Below are positions 26,633 to 36,051 of a DNA stretch of 64,000 nt, piece by piece. The notes below the pieces were generated by a model. It did not search any database. It had not been told where the DNA came from and saw only the letters and a program-made list of their open reading frames with translations. The stretch is from Verrucomicrobiota bacterium (lineage in GTDB: Bacteria > Verrucomicrobiota > Verrucomicrobiia > Limisphaerales > UBA9464). Each line of letters opens with the position of its first letter. Position 1 is the stretch's first letter. Where the stretch lies: positions 116,641 through 180,640 of the forward strand of contig JAFLEF010000009.1 of assembly GCA_017309115.1 (NCBI GenBank). The letters are read 5' to 3'. The translations under genes were made by a program, and so were the position numbers.

Positions 26633-29600
26633 ATGGAGTCCTCGTTCCCAGGTTGCGAGTTGTTGTCCCGGTGGTGGCGTGGGAAGCCAGTGGCAAGGAG
26701 CCCCGCCCTGGGCCTCGCGATCGGCCTCCTCGTACTGCTGAGCCCAACTAAGGGAGCCGAGGCGGAACTCACCCCGCTGACAGTCAAGTCCTCGCCAGGA
26801 CGGGTCGTGGGATTCGAGTCCCTCGTTCCCTCCACCTTGGGAATCCAGTTCACGAACCACCTGTCCCTCGACCGCTCGATCACGAATCAGATTTATCTCA
26901 ATGGCTCTGGTGTCGCCTTGGGAGACGTCAATGGCGACGGACGCTGTGACATATTCCTGGCCGGATTGGATTCCCCCAACGCGCTTTATCTCAATCAGGG
27001 CGGCGGACGGTTCGAGGACGCGACGACCGCCGCCGGAGTGGGGTGTGGGGATCTGGCCTGTAGCGGGACCGCTTTGGTTGACCTGAATGGAGACGGGGCG
27101 CTCGACCTGCTCGTAAATGCCATCGGCGCGGGCACGCAGGTGTTCCTCAACCGGGGGAACGGCACGTTTCGCAACGTGACCGAAGCAGCCGGCACCCGGA
27201 CTTCAGCGGGGGCTATGTCCCTCGCGCTGGCCGACGTGGATGGCGACGGCGATTTGGATCTGTACGTGGTGAATTACCGTACCCGCACCCTGCGCGATGA
27301 GCCCAACACGCGCTTCTCGTACAAGATGATCAACGGCCAACCCGTGCTGATGACCGTCAACGGGGTTTCGGTGGATTCCCCGGAACTGAAGGGCCGGTTC
27401 TCCACCACGGTGCGTCCGGGAAATCGCGTCGGACAAAATGAGAACGGCGAGGAGGACGCCCTCTTTCTCAATGACGGACAGGCGCGGTTCACGCGGGTGC
27501 CGTTTACGGGCGGAGCGTTTCTGGACGAAGCGGGACAACCGCTTTCCGAGCCGCCCTACGACTGGGGGCTTTCGGCGATGTTCCAGGATTGGAATGGCGA
27601 TGGTCGACCCGACTTGTACGTCGCCAACGATTTCGAGTCTCCCGACCGGATGTGGGTGAATGAATCGCGGGATGGGACGGTGCGTTTCCGGGCGATTCCC
27701 AAGCTGGCGATTCGGCATACTAGTCACTTCTCGATGGGGGTCGACTTCGCGGATGTGAATCGCGACGGCTTCGTGGATTTCTTCGTCGCCGACATGCTGA
27801 ACCGAAGCCATTTCCGGCGCATGGTGGACCTCGGGATCAGCCGAACGCAGCCGCAGGACGTGTCGGCCATCGACAGTCGACCACAGGCGTTGCAGAACAC
27901 GCTGCAACTGGGTCGCGGCGATGGAACCTTTGCGGAAGTGGCTTGGTATGCCGGCGTGTCGGCGTCGGAGTGGTCGTGGACGCCGCTCTTTCTCGATGTC
28001 GATCTCGATGGTTTTGAAGACCTCTTGATCACCACTGGGCATGAACGTGACGCCCAGAATCTGGATGTCAGCGCCGCCGTTGCCGAGCAGGTCCGCCAGC
28101 GCCGGCCGTCGCCCACCGAACAGCTCCAACTGCGTCGGAGCATGCCGTCCCTACGTCTGCCCAACGTCGCCTTTCGCAATCGGGGCGACCTGACCTTCGA
28201 AGACGTTTCTGAGGCCTGGAATTTCAATTCCGTTGACGTTTCGCAGGGCATGGCTGGAGGCGATCTGGACGGGGACGGTGATGTTGACCTCGTGATCAAT
28301 CGACTGAACGAGTCACCGTTGATCCTGGAGAACCGGTCGCCGGCTCCCCGCATTGAGGTCCGCGTGGTTTCGGCCCGGCCTAACACCCGCGGCATCGGCG
28401 CCGAAATCACCGTCACGGGCGGTCCGGTTCGTCAGACGCAGCAGTTGATTGCCGGTGGCCGGTATTTGAGCAGCGACGATCCGGTTCGCACGTTTGCTGC
28501 GGGCTCGGCGTCGGCGCTGATGGTGGAGGTGCGTTTCCCTTCCGGAGTAGTGGCGCGTGCGGCTCAGGTGCCGCCCAACACTCGAGTGACGCTGCGTGAA
28601 CCGGCCGACGTCGCGCCGACGCCGCGGCCGGTCACTTCCGTCCCGCCCCTGTTCGAGGAAGTCGTTGTGGAGACTGTTCCCGTGCCGGGTGCGGTGGGCG
28701 CGGTGGAGTCGCCGGAGGGGATGGGGCTCCCGCGCCGATTAGATCCCTTCGGACCGGCGCTGGCGTGGTTCGATGCCGATGGGGATGGGTGGGACGACGT
28801 GTTCCTGAGCCGAAATGATTCCCTCCAGATGTGGCGTAACGAAGGTGGGCGAACCTGGCGACCCGGGGCCGGAGAGTGGGCGTCCCTGGGTTCGGCGGCT
28901 GCGGTGCTCGGGTTGCGGGAATCCTCCGACCGAGCGTGGCTGATGACCACCAGCCCGAAACCGCCGTTCCAGATTTCCCTGAAGCCGATTCCCTCCCCGT
29001 CCGCTCCGCTCGCGCTGCCGTTGCCTGGAAATCCTGGGCCCATGGTGTTGGGCGACTTCGATGGCGATGGCGATGTGGATCTGTTCATAGGTGGGCGGCA
29101 GACGTTGGACCGGTATCCGGAGTCTTCGCCGAGTCAGATTTTTTGGCGGGACGCGAACACGTGGCGCCCGGAAACGAATCAAGCTGCGCTGCTGGCGTCC
29201 CTGGGTTGGGTCAACGGAGCGTGTGCGGCGAATCTGGATGACGCCGCCGGAGCGGAGTTGATTCTGGCCACGGATTGGGGTCCGCCCCGAATTCTCCGAT
29301 GGCAGGCGGGACGGTTGCAGGACGTCACGGCCGAACTGGGACTGGCGGATGTGACCGGTTGGTGGAACGGAGTGGCGGCGGGGGATTTTGACGGCGACGG
29401 CCGTTTGGATTTGGTGTTGGGTAACTGGGGCTTGAATTCCGTGTACCGCGCTTCGGCGGAGCGACCCCAGCGGTTGCACTACGGACCGCCGCCGGGTGGT
29501 CAGTCGCGGATGTGGATTGAAGCGGAGCGGGAGCCGGTGAACGGAGGCGAGCGGCCACGTCTGCCTTTGGAACTGCTGGCGCGGTCCTGGCCGGGATTGC

Positions 29601-30349
29601 GGGAACGCTTCGCCACTCACGCAGATTATGCGGGAACTTCGCTGCCCGAGTTGTTGGGTGATTTGCGGTCGGGATTCCGGGTGTTGGAGGCGCGGGAACT
29701 GGCGAGTGTGGTCTTGCTGAATCGCGGGGGACGGTTTGAACGCCGCCTCCTGCCGTCCGAGGCGCAGTTCAGTCCGGCCTTCTCACCGGTGGTGGCCGAC
29801 TTCAACGGTGATGGGCGGGAAGATGTGGGGCTGAGTCAGAACTTCTTCGAGGTACGCGATCCGTTGGAACGTCAGGATGCCGGGCTGGGGCTGATTCTGT
29901 TGGGCGATGGACAGGGTGGGCTCCGGGCCCTTCCGGCGCGGGAGAGCGGTCTCGCAGTGTTCGGTCAGCAGCGGACGGCCGCGGTGGCAGACTTCAATGG
30001 GGATGGTCGGATGGATCTGGCGATCACCCAGGTGGACGGGCCCTGGCGGTTGTTTCGAAACGCGAACGCGACTCCGGGGGTAAGGGTTCGCCTGGAAGGC
30101 CCGCCGGGAAATCGAGCCGGGATTGGGTCGGAAGTCCGTTGGCGGTCGGGAGCCGCGGCCGGGCCAAGTCGGGTGATTTCGGCAGGCACCGGCTACGGAT
30201 CCCAGAACAGTGCCACGACCGTTTTGTCCGTTCCTGCGGAGGCGGGGTTGGAGGTGCGCTGGCCGGATGGCGTGCGAACCCGGCACGCCCTTACCGACCG
30301 CGAGGGAATCCGGGTGCTACGACGGGAGGGAGCGGCGGTGGTGCCATGA
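26633..30349 (+). CDS. Secreted FG-GAP/ASPIC protein, first of a tandem pair
   Basis: This 1238-aa protein starts at ATG 26633 with a signal peptide (hydrophobic ALGLAIGLLVLLSP, cleavage probably near GAEA). It contains two series of FG-GAP/VCBS repeats with D-x-D-G-D-G Ca-binding loops (for example LGDVNGDGRCDIFLAG, LADVDGDGDLDLYVVN, GDFDGDGDVDLFIGG), each series closed by a UnbV/ASPIC-like module with N-x-x-G-I-G-A (PNTRGIGAEITV; NRAGIGSEVRW). Its stop overlaps the start of a close paralogue at 30346. Likely a large exported propeller protein; ligand unknown. Confidence 0.87.
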   Translation: MESSFPGCELLSRWWRGKPVARSPALGLAIGLLVLLSPTKGAEAELTPLTVKSSPGRVVGFESLVPSTLGIQFTNHLSLDRSITNQIYLNGSGVALGDVNGDGRCDIFLAGLDSPNALYLNQGGGRFEDATTAAGVGCGDLACSGTALVDLNGDGALDLLVNAIGAGTQVFLNRGNGTFRNVTEAAGTRTSAGAMSLALADVDGDGDLDLYVVNYRTRTLRDEPNTRFSYKMINGQPVLMTVNGVSVDSPELKGRFSTTVRPGNRVGQNENGEEDALFLNDGQARFTRVPFTGGAFLDEAGQPLSEPPYDWGLSAMFQDWNGDGRPDLYVANDFESPDRMWVNESRDGTVRFRAIPKLAIRHTSHFSMGVDFADVNRDGFVDFFVADMLNRSHFRRMVDLGISRTQPQDVSAIDSRPQALQNTLQLGRGDGTFAEVAWYAGVSASEWSWTPLFLDVDLDGFEDLLITTGHERDAQNLDVSAAVAEQVRQRRPSPTEQLQLRRSMPSLRLPNVAFRNRGDLTFEDVSEAWNFNSVDVSQGMAGGDLDGDGDVDLVINRLNESPLILENRSPAPRIEVRVVSARPNTRGIGAEITVTGGPVRQTQQLIAGGRYLSSDDPVRTFAAGSASALMVEVRFPSGVVARAAQVPPNTRVTLREPADVAPTPRPVTSVPPLFEEVVVETVPVPGAVGAVESPEGMGLPRRLDPFGPALAWFDADGDGWDDVFLSRNDSLQMWRNEGGRTWRPGAGEWASLGSAAAVLGLRESSDRAWLMTTSPKPPFQISLKPIPSPSAPLALPLPGNPGPMVLGDFDGDGDVDLFIGGRQTLDRYPESSPSQIFWRDANTWRPETNQAALLASLGWVNGACAANLDDAAGAELILATDWGPPRILRWQAGRLQDVTAELGLADVTGWWNGVAAGDFDGDGRLDLVLGNWGLNSVYRASAERPQRLHYGPPPGGQSRMWIEAEREPVNGGERPRLPLELLARSWPGLRERFATHADYAGTSLPELLGDLRSGFRVLEARELASVVLLNRGGRFERRLLPSEAQFSPAFSPVVADFNGDGREDVGLSQNFFEVRDPLERQDAGLGLILLGDGQGGLRALPARESGLAVFGQQRTAAVADFNGDGRMDLAITQVDGPWRLFRNANATPGVRVRLEGPPGNRAGIGSEVRWRSGAAAGPSRVISAGTGYGSQNSATTVLSVPAEAGLEVRWPDGVRTRHALTDREGIRVLRREGAAVVP

Positions 30350-33300
30350 GCCGGGTGTGGTGGAGTTGGCTGAAGCGAGGTCTGCCGTGGATGGCTGCCG
30401 GATGGGTCGGCTCAGTGGGCGCGGCGGTGGTGGAGCCGCTGACGGTTCCCTCGGAGGGGCGCCCGGGGTTTCGTCTGCTGTCCGCGGCGGAGACGGGAAT
30501 TCAGTTCACCAATCGCTTGTCTGATCGGGGGGCGTCGGAGAATCAGGTTCGGCTGAATGGCTCGGGAGTGGCTCTGGGAGACGTCAACGGCGATGGCCGC
30601 TGTGACGTGTTCCTCGCGGGTTTGGAGTCGGACAATCAGCTGTGGCTGAATCGGGGTGGCGGTCGTTTTGAGGCCGACACCCGATCGCCCGCGGTGGCGT
30701 GTCCGGGAGACTGGTCCACGGGTGCCGTGCTGGTGGATGTGGACGGCGACGGGGACCTGGACCTGCTGGTGAGTGGGATCGGATCGGGCGTTCGACTGTT
30801 TCTGAATGACGGCACGGGCGGATTTACGGAAGCCGCCGACAGCGGGCTCTTTCGCAAGGGCGGATCCATGACGCTGGCTCTGGCCGATGTGGACGGCGAC
30901 GGGGATCTCGACCTGTACGTCACCAACTACCGAACGACGACGATTCGTTCCACGGGCGTTCTGCTGCTGAAGGTCAATGGACAGGTCCAGCCTCGTCCGG
31001 AGGACCGCAACGCCATTGAGGTTGGCCCTGAGGGACGGATTCTCGAACACGGCGAACCGGATATCCTGTATCTCAATTCCGGAAAGGGACGCTTCACGCC
31101 GGTGTTCTGGACGCGTGGGGCGTTTGTCGATGAAGCCGGTGTGACCCTGACCCGTAATCCGTTCGACTGGGGACTGACCGCGATGTTCCGGGATCTCAAT
31201 CGGGACGGCCGTCCGGACCTTTATGTGTGCAACGATTTTCATTCCCCGGACCGGGTGTGGCTGAACGAATCGACACCTGGTCAACTGCGGTTCCGTTCCG
31301 CCCCGACGGCGATGTTGCGGCACACACCGACGTTTTCCATGGCGGTGGACTTCGCCGATGTCGATCGGGACGGTCGGGATGATTTCCTGGTGGCGGACAT
31401 GCGGCCGCGGAATCACGCCGAACTGCTCAATCAACTCGCGGTGACGGATCCCTGGCCGTACGTGCCGGGGTTGTATCGGGACCGAGTGCAGATCGGCGCC
31501 AACACGCTGCAATGGGCGCGGGAGGACGGCACGTATGCAGATGTGGCGGCGCTGGCCGGAATTGAGGCGACCGATTGGACCTGGTCGGTGGCCTTTCTCG
31601 ATGTGGATTTGGACGGGTATGAGGACCTGCTGTGCACGACCGGTCATGGGTTCAACACGCAGGATCAGGATGCCGAGGCTGTGATTCAGTCCCGCGGTCC
31701 ATGGCCGCGCGAGAAGATCGCCGAAAAACTCCTGCTGTATCCGCGCCTGCCGCAACCCCGCGGTGCGTACCGCAATCGGGGCGATCTCACCTTCGAACTG
31801 GTTTCCCAAGCGTGGGGGTTCGATCAGGTGGGATACGCCCAGGGCCTGGCGTTGGCGGATCTGGATGACGATGGCGATCTCGATGCGGTAGTAAATGCGT
31901 TGAATGCGCCCGTGGCCATTTATCGGAACGAATCCCCGGCACCTCGTATCCAGGTGCGCTTGGAGGGCCGCGCCCCCAACACGAAGGGCATCGGAGCGCG
32001 GGTGACTCTTCGCGGCGGCCGAGTGGAGCAGAGTCAGGAATGGCTGGCGGGCGGACGGTACTTGAGCGGAGACGAGGCGGTCCGGACCTTTGCGGCTCCG
32101 GGAACCGGTCTGTTCACGGTGGAAGTGCGTTGGCCCGGGGGAGGACGTTCGGTGGTCGCTTCCATTCCCCCCAATTCGCGGGTGCGGATCTCGGCGCAGG
32201 GTGCGTCGGTTGACGCCACTTCGGAATCCACGCCGGTGACGAACCCGTGGTTCGAAGATCAAACGGCGCGATTGGGACAGACGAATCAGCAGGCGGCGTT
32301 TGAGGATTTCGCGCGTCAGCCGCTATTGCCCTATCGGCTGAGCACGCTCTCTCCGGGAGTCACGTGGTGGGATACGGAACAGGGTTGTGAGTTGGTGCTC
32401 TCCGCGGGAACGACGGGCGTGTTGGAGCGCTGGCGGCGGGTGCCTTCGGGACGGTGGGAACGGGTGGCTTCGTCGGAGCTAGGTCGGGAGGCGACGACGG
32501 CTTTGCCTTGGGGACGGGAACTCTTGGTCGGGCGTTCGAGTTATCGCGAGGGCACTTCCCGAGGTGCGACGGTGACCCGCTGGGATGGTTCGTCGGCGGG
32601 CATCGAATTGGATTCCAGTGGGGGTCCGCTGGCGCTGGCCGATGTGGATGCCGATGGCGATTTGGATTTGTTCGTCGGCGCTCGCGTTCGCCCGGGTCGG
32701 TGGCCGGAGGCGTCGGAATCCCGGATCTGGCGGCAGGAGTCGGGACGCTTCCAGGCGGACGCCACCGGGTTGGCGCTGGGGCAGGTGAGTGGTGCACTCT
32801 TCTCGGATTTGGACGACGACGGGGATGCCGATCTGATCACGGCGGCGGATTGGGGAGCGCTGCGAATCCTGCGCAATGAGCGCGGCCAATTTTCGCCGTG
32901 GGATCCGACTCTCACCGGAGCCAACGTTGCGGCAGGGACGCGACTCTCTGGTTGGGTGGGACCGTGGACCAGCGTAACGGCGGGAGATTTTGACGGGGAT
33001 GGCCGGATGGATCTGTTGGCGGGGAACTGGGGGGCCAACGTGCCGTTGGCGGGATCCGGACCGCGAATCTTCCACGGTGAGTTCGGCGTGAGTGATACGG
33101 GAGTTTTGCCGGCGGTATGGGATTTCGTGCTCTCGGCGGCGGTGCCTTCGCGACCGCTGAATGCCACGATGCAGATGTTGCCGGATTTGCGCGAACGCAT
33201 CCCGACGTTTGCGGCCTTTGGTCGCGCCACCGTGCCCGAAGTGCTGGGGCCGGCGGTGACGAAGGCTCAGGAGATCCGAAGCACGTGCTGGCGCTCGGTG

Positions 33301-33933
33301 CTGCTGTTGAATCGGGGAGAAGCCTGGGAGGCGCGCTGGCTGCCGGGTGAATCGCAGTTCGCGCCGGTGTTTGGAATCGCGGTGGCGGACTGGGATGGCG
33401 ATGGGCACGAAGACGCGTTTCTGGCGCAGAATCTTTTTGGTCTCGATCCCACGTCGTCGCGCCTCGACGCCGGCCGCGGCGTGATCCTGCGCGGAAACGG
33501 CCGGGGCGATCTCGCAGTGGTCCCGGCCGCGATCAGCGGAGTTCGCGTCGAGGGAGAGGGACGGGGATCGGCGGTGGCGGATTTCGATGCCGACGGTCGC
33601 GTCGATTTGGCGGTCGCCCAGCATGGCGCGGAGACCCGGCTGTTTCGCAATGCGCTGGCCCGTCCGGGAATTCGCGTTCGCTTGCGGGGACCGGAGGGAA
33701 ATCCACAGGCCGTCGGTGCCTCCGTGCGCGTGGTGAGTAGCGGCAACCTCGGTCCCCGACGGGAAGTCCGCGCGGGCTCCGGCTACTGGAGTTGTGACAG
33801 TGCGGTGCTCGTGCTGGCGCGTCCGTCGGGTCCGGGCCTGGTGGAGTTGGAGGTTCGCTGGCCGAATGGCCCGACCACGCGACATCCGGTGGGCGCGGAG
33901 CAGTTGGAGGTGTTGGTTCCTTTCCCGAAGTAG
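30346..33933 (+). CDS. Secreted FG-GAP/ASPIC protein, second of a tandem pair
   Basis: The ATG at 30346 overlaps the previous stop by four bases and gives 1195 aa (MSRVWWSWLKRGLPWMAAG...), with a hydrophobic export segment. The frame is open upstream to 30139 but that part lies inside the preceding gene. The domain order copies its neighbour: NQVRLNGSGVALGDVNGDG, repeats, NTKGIGARVTLRGG, a second repeat series, and a C-terminal PQAVGASVRVVSSG. This indicates duplication followed by divergence. The two are probably co-expressed and may work together. Confidence 0.87.
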   Translation: MSRVWWSWLKRGLPWMAAGWVGSVGAAVVEPLTVPSEGRPGFRLLSAAETGIQFTNRLSDRGASENQVRLNGSGVALGDVNGDGRCDVFLAGLESDNQLWLNRGGGRFEADTRSPAVACPGDWSTGAVLVDVDGDGDLDLLVSGIGSGVRLFLNDGTGGFTEAADSGLFRKGGSMTLALADVDGDGDLDLYVTNYRTTTIRSTGVLLLKVNGQVQPRPEDRNAIEVGPEGRILEHGEPDILYLNSGKGRFTPVFWTRGAFVDEAGVTLTRNPFDWGLTAMFRDLNRDGRPDLYVCNDFHSPDRVWLNESTPGQLRFRSAPTAMLRHTPTFSMAVDFADVDRDGRDDFLVADMRPRNHAELLNQLAVTDPWPYVPGLYRDRVQIGANTLQWAREDGTYADVAALAGIEATDWTWSVAFLDVDLDGYEDLLCTTGHGFNTQDQDAEAVIQSRGPWPREKIAEKLLLYPRLPQPRGAYRNRGDLTFELVSQAWGFDQVGYAQGLALADLDDDGDLDAVVNALNAPVAIYRNESPAPRIQVRLEGRAPNTKGIGARVTLRGGRVEQSQEWLAGGRYLSGDEAVRTFAAPGTGLFTVEVRWPGGGRSVVASIPPNSRVRISAQGASVDATSESTPVTNPWFEDQTARLGQTNQQAAFEDFARQPLLPYRLSTLSPGVTWWDTEQGCELVLSAGTTGVLERWRRVPSGRWERVASSELGREATTALPWGRELLVGRSSYREGTSRGATVTRWDGSSAGIELDSSGGPLALADVDADGDLDLFVGARVRPGRWPEASESRIWRQESGRFQADATGLALGQVSGALFSDLDDDGDADLITAADWGALRILRNERGQFSPWDPTLTGANVAAGTRLSGWVGPWTSVTAGDFDGDGRMDLLAGNWGANVPLAGSGPRIFHGEFGVSDTGVLPAVWDFVLSAAVPSRPLNATMQMLPDLRERIPTFAAFGRATVPEVLGPAVTKAQEIRSTCWRSVLLLNRGEAWEARWLPGESQFAPVFGIAVADWDGDGHEDAFLAQNLFGLDPTSSRLDAGRGVILRGNGRGDLAVVPAAISGVRVEGEGRGSAVADFDADGRVDLAVAQHGAETRLFRNALARPGIRVRLRGPEGNPQAVGASVRVVSSGNLGPRREVRAGSGYWSCDSAVLVLARPSGPGLVELEVRWPNGPTTRHPVGAEQLEVLVPFPK

Positions 33934-34054
33934 CGTGAGACATTGAATAAGAGGCTCTTCCGAAGCTCGAAACTCCGGAAAGGAGGTAACCCACCACTGT
34001 TCCTTACCCGATAAACGGCTTGAATAGATCTTTTGAAAAGGCTAGAAAGGCCTC

Positions 34055-34345
34055 GTGAAAGTCGCCAGTGTAACCGATTTGAAGAATGGTCTCTCCGCCT
34101 ACCTCAAGGAAGTGGTTTCCGGGGAGACCGTCCTCGTGATGGATCGGAAGAAGCCGGTCGCGGTTTTCCAACCCATCACCTCGGAGTACGGGGACGAGCG
34201 GCTCGCCGGTTTGGTCGCGTCAGGAATCGTGAGTGCACCGGCCGGGCGATTGGACCTGGAGGCCTTCTTCGCTGAGCCGAGAGGCTTGACGCCCAATCCT
34301 TCGGGACTCACCGGGGCGCTTCTGGAGGAACGGGAGGGGCGATGA
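34055..34345 (+). CDS. Phd/YefM-type antitoxin
   Basis: This 96-aa protein starts at GTG 34055 and reads MKVASVTDLKNGLSAYLKEV, then GETVLVMDRKKPVAVFQPI, the Phd/YefM N-terminal DNA-binding fold. The C-terminal part (after about 55) is variable, as usual for the toxin-binding tail. Its stop overlaps the toxin start by four bases (ATGA at 34342). It should repress its own promoter. Confidence 0.88.
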   Translation: MKVASVTDLKNGLSAYLKEVVSGETVLVMDRKKPVAVFQPITSEYGDERLAGLVASGIVSAPAGRLDLEAFFAEPRGLTPNPSGLTGALLEEREGR

Positions 34346-34761
34346 TCTTCTGGGATAGTTCCGCGTTAACTCCGCTCCTCATTACGGAGGCTGAATCGGA
34401 ACTACGTGAATCGCAGTTGAAGGCCGACCCGCGGATGCTCGTTTGGTATGGCACCCGCGCCGAGATCGAATCCGCTCTGGCCCGCAGAAAACGCGAAGGT
34501 TTCCTCGACCCGGGTGCTGAAAGCACCGCGCGAAAGCGACTTGCTTGGCTCGAAGAGGCGTGGGCGGAGGTGGCGCCGTCAAGGCAGGTTCGCGACCGTT
34601 CCCTCCGACTCCTCCGCATCCATCCACTCCGCGCTGCCGATGCGTTTCAGTTGGCGGCAGCTCTCGTGGCCTGCGGCGATAATCCGGACGGCTGGGACTT
34701 TCGCACCGCTGATCTCCGGCTGCGAACTGCCGCCGCACTGGAAGGCTTCAAGGCGACGTGA
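34342..34761 (+). CDS. VapC-type PIN-domain toxin
   Basis: This 139-aa PIN-domain protein is translationally coupled to the Phd-like antitoxin. Acidic residues of the PIN active site are visible: D5 in IFWDSSALTPL, E in TRAEIESALAR, D in LRAADAFQLAAAL and D in FRTADLRLRTAA. PIN toxins of this class cleave tRNA or rRNA when released from the antitoxin. The pairing with Phd rather than VapB-type antitoxin is common for this branch. Confidence 0.88.
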   Translation: MIFWDSSALTPLLITEAESELRESQLKADPRMLVWYGTRAEIESALARRKREGFLDPGAESTARKRLAWLEEAWAEVAPSRQVRDRSLRLLRIHPLRAADAFQLAAALVACGDNPDGWDFRTADLRLRTAAALEGFKAT

Positions 34762-35130
34762 ATCAAAGGGGACTCGTGAAGGACGCGTTGGTCGCCCGGG
34801 CGTGCTTCGTCGGACGCGAGTGAGTGGGGGGAGTCAAGCTCCGCTGGGGTGGCGGGGCGCGGATTCGCCCCGCCACCGGTGTTTGTAGGGGTTGGCAGAA
34901 GAAGGATTTAGCCGCCGGGTCCGAACGGGAAGGCCCCTTCCGGAGCACAGGCGGACGGGAACTCCAGCGGGGGACGAGTTGGGACGGTCGGGCGAAAGCG
35001 CGCCGGCCGACGTCGGGCAGGCTTGTAACTGCGGCGCAGCGGCAAATAGGCGCGAAACCGCAGGACGGGCTGGTTCATGGAATGTTCCTGGGATGAGCCC
35101 GTGAAGATCAACGGGCGGGGTGAAGAAATG
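34762..35130. other. Intergenic region with a perfect 12-bp hairpin
   Basis: About 369 bases between the toxin gene and the HNH gene (convergent). Apart from a GC-rich inverted repeat at 34848-34877 no feature stands out; short frames exist in all phases. Confidence 0.4.
34848..34877. repeat. Perfect 12-bp inverted repeat
   Basis: GGTGGCGGGGCG (34848-34859) pairs with CGCCCCGCCACC (34866-34877), with loop CGGATT. It lies between convergent genes but lacks a T run, so it may be a terminator-like or repeated palindromic element. Confidence 0.6.
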
Positions 35131-35712
35131 TTAGGTGGCGAGAAACAAGTCCCACGCGGGAACTTGATGCGGATTGCGAATCAAGACCGTTGCCGGCAAT
35201 TCCGGCGGCGGCTGCGGCGGACGCTTCAGCTGGAGACCCGCCTCGTGCGGCAGTCGGTTGCCCTTGCGGGTGTTCACGTCGCGGGCGGACCACACCAGGT
35301 TCTCCCAAGTGTTGGGACCGCCTCGGGAGCGCGGAATCACGTGATCCAGGCTGCCTTCCGCCGGGCCGAGCAGGCGACCGGTGTACTGGCAGCGAAATCC
35401 GTCGCGCTCTCGAATGGAACGCGCGTTGAGCGGGGGCCGCCGCTTCGGAACCCGACCGAAGTTCACGGCAATGACCACCGTGGGAACCCGGACGGGTCCA
35501 CGCACCGTCGCCACCGCACGGTCTTCCGGACGGATGGGCAGGTGCAGCCACTCGGACCAACGGACCGGCCGGAGTTGGCTGGGCGTGATGTCGAGGGCGG
35601 TGGCCGAACCCGCGGCCAGCTGACAAAAAGCTTCGGCGGGCGTGCGGGTGTCGATGGCTTGCCAGTGCCGGTTCAAGACCAGCACCACATTCAGATTCAG
35701 CAGGGAGTCCAT
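35131..35712 (-). CDS. HNH endonuclease domain protein
   Basis: The ATG at 35712 gives 193 aa; a longer frame opens to 36144 but runs through a tRNA and cannot be coding there. The N-terminal part (LNLNVVLVLNRHWQAIDT, PAEAFCQLAAG) is typical of a widespread bacterial HNH group, and the C-terminal HNH fold has RDGFRCQYTG, LDHVIPRSRGGPNTWENLV and CNTRKGN-like DVNTRKGNRLP. The catalytic D-H pair is present; the first CxxC cysteine pair is reduced (CQYT). It lies next to a tRNA and the retron-type RT, but on the opposite strand. Members are usually housekeeping-like and of unknown role; a defence partner role is speculative. Confidence 0.82.
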   Translation of the reverse strand: MDSLLNLNVVLVLNRHWQAIDTRTPAEAFCQLAAGSATALDITPSQLRPVRWSEWLHLPIRPEDRAVATVRGPVRVPTVVIAVNFGRVPKRRPPLNARSIRERDGFRCQYTGRLLGPAEGSLDHVIPRSRGGPNTWENLVWSARDVNTRKGNRLPHEAGLQLKRPPQPPPELPATVLIRNPHQVPAWDLFLAT

Positions 35713-35743
35713 GGTGGAGAGGAGGTCAGGGGTGGAGGTGAAG

Positions 35744-35817
35744 TGCCGTCGGGAGGATTCGAACCTCCAACCTTCCCGTTCTGAGCGGGACGCCTCTGCC
35801 AGTTGGGCTACGGCGGC
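35744..35817 (-). tRNA. Class I tRNA with anticodon CAG (identity uncertain)
   Basis: The reverse strand folds as a 74-nt cloverleaf: acceptor GCCGCCG/CGACGGC with one C-A mismatch, a short D stem (GCC/GGC), anticodon stem TCCCG/CGGGA with loop CTCAGAA (anticodon CAG), variable loop AGGTT, and T arm GGAGG-TTCGAAT-CCTCC. CCA is not encoded. CAG reads leucine CTG codons, yet bacterial tRNA-Leu normally has a long variable arm, as the one at 23103 does. Isoacceptor identity therefore remains open. Confidence 0.75.
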
Positions 35818-35882
35818 AAGAAATGGGTGAAACTGGATTTTGGCCTTTGCCCGGTCGGGAACTCCCGATAACGAAGGCCCGC

Positions 35883-36037
35883 GGGCGATGCTCCAAGCCG
35901 GCAATGCCGACCTGTTCGTCGTTGCCTCTCCGGGGTTACCCCGGGGGATCTCGTTAATGCCTCGTCCCAGCGCGCGAGCGTAATTCCGCTTCACGGAAAT
36001 CTGCTCCCGCCCGACTCGTCGCGTTGGAGCATCGTCC
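35883..36037 (+). ncRNA. Candidate retron msr-msd RNA
   Basis: A 14-bp inverted repeat bounds this segment: GGGCGATGCTCCAA (35883-35896) pairs with TTGGAGCATCGTCC (36024-36037), with one G-T wobble. This is the expected a1/a2 stem of a retron primer-template RNA. Inside are a CGGC-AAT-GCCG hairpin directly after a1 (35899-35909), a 9-bp hairpin around CCGGGG-TTA-CCCCGG (35927-35947) and a TTCCG/CGGAA hairpin (35984-35998). The base right after a1 is AGCC, similar to the AGC that holds the branching G in characterised retrons. The segment ends 14 bases before the reverse transcriptase start. The branch G and msd boundaries are inferred. Confidence 0.6.
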
Positions 36038-36051
36038 CGCTTCGGAATCAG

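Noticed and set aside
30412-32262. 616-aa reverse frame opposite the second FG-GAP protein
   Set aside because: Mirror of the repeat-rich sense gene; no start context or domain, His/Arg/Ile-rich.
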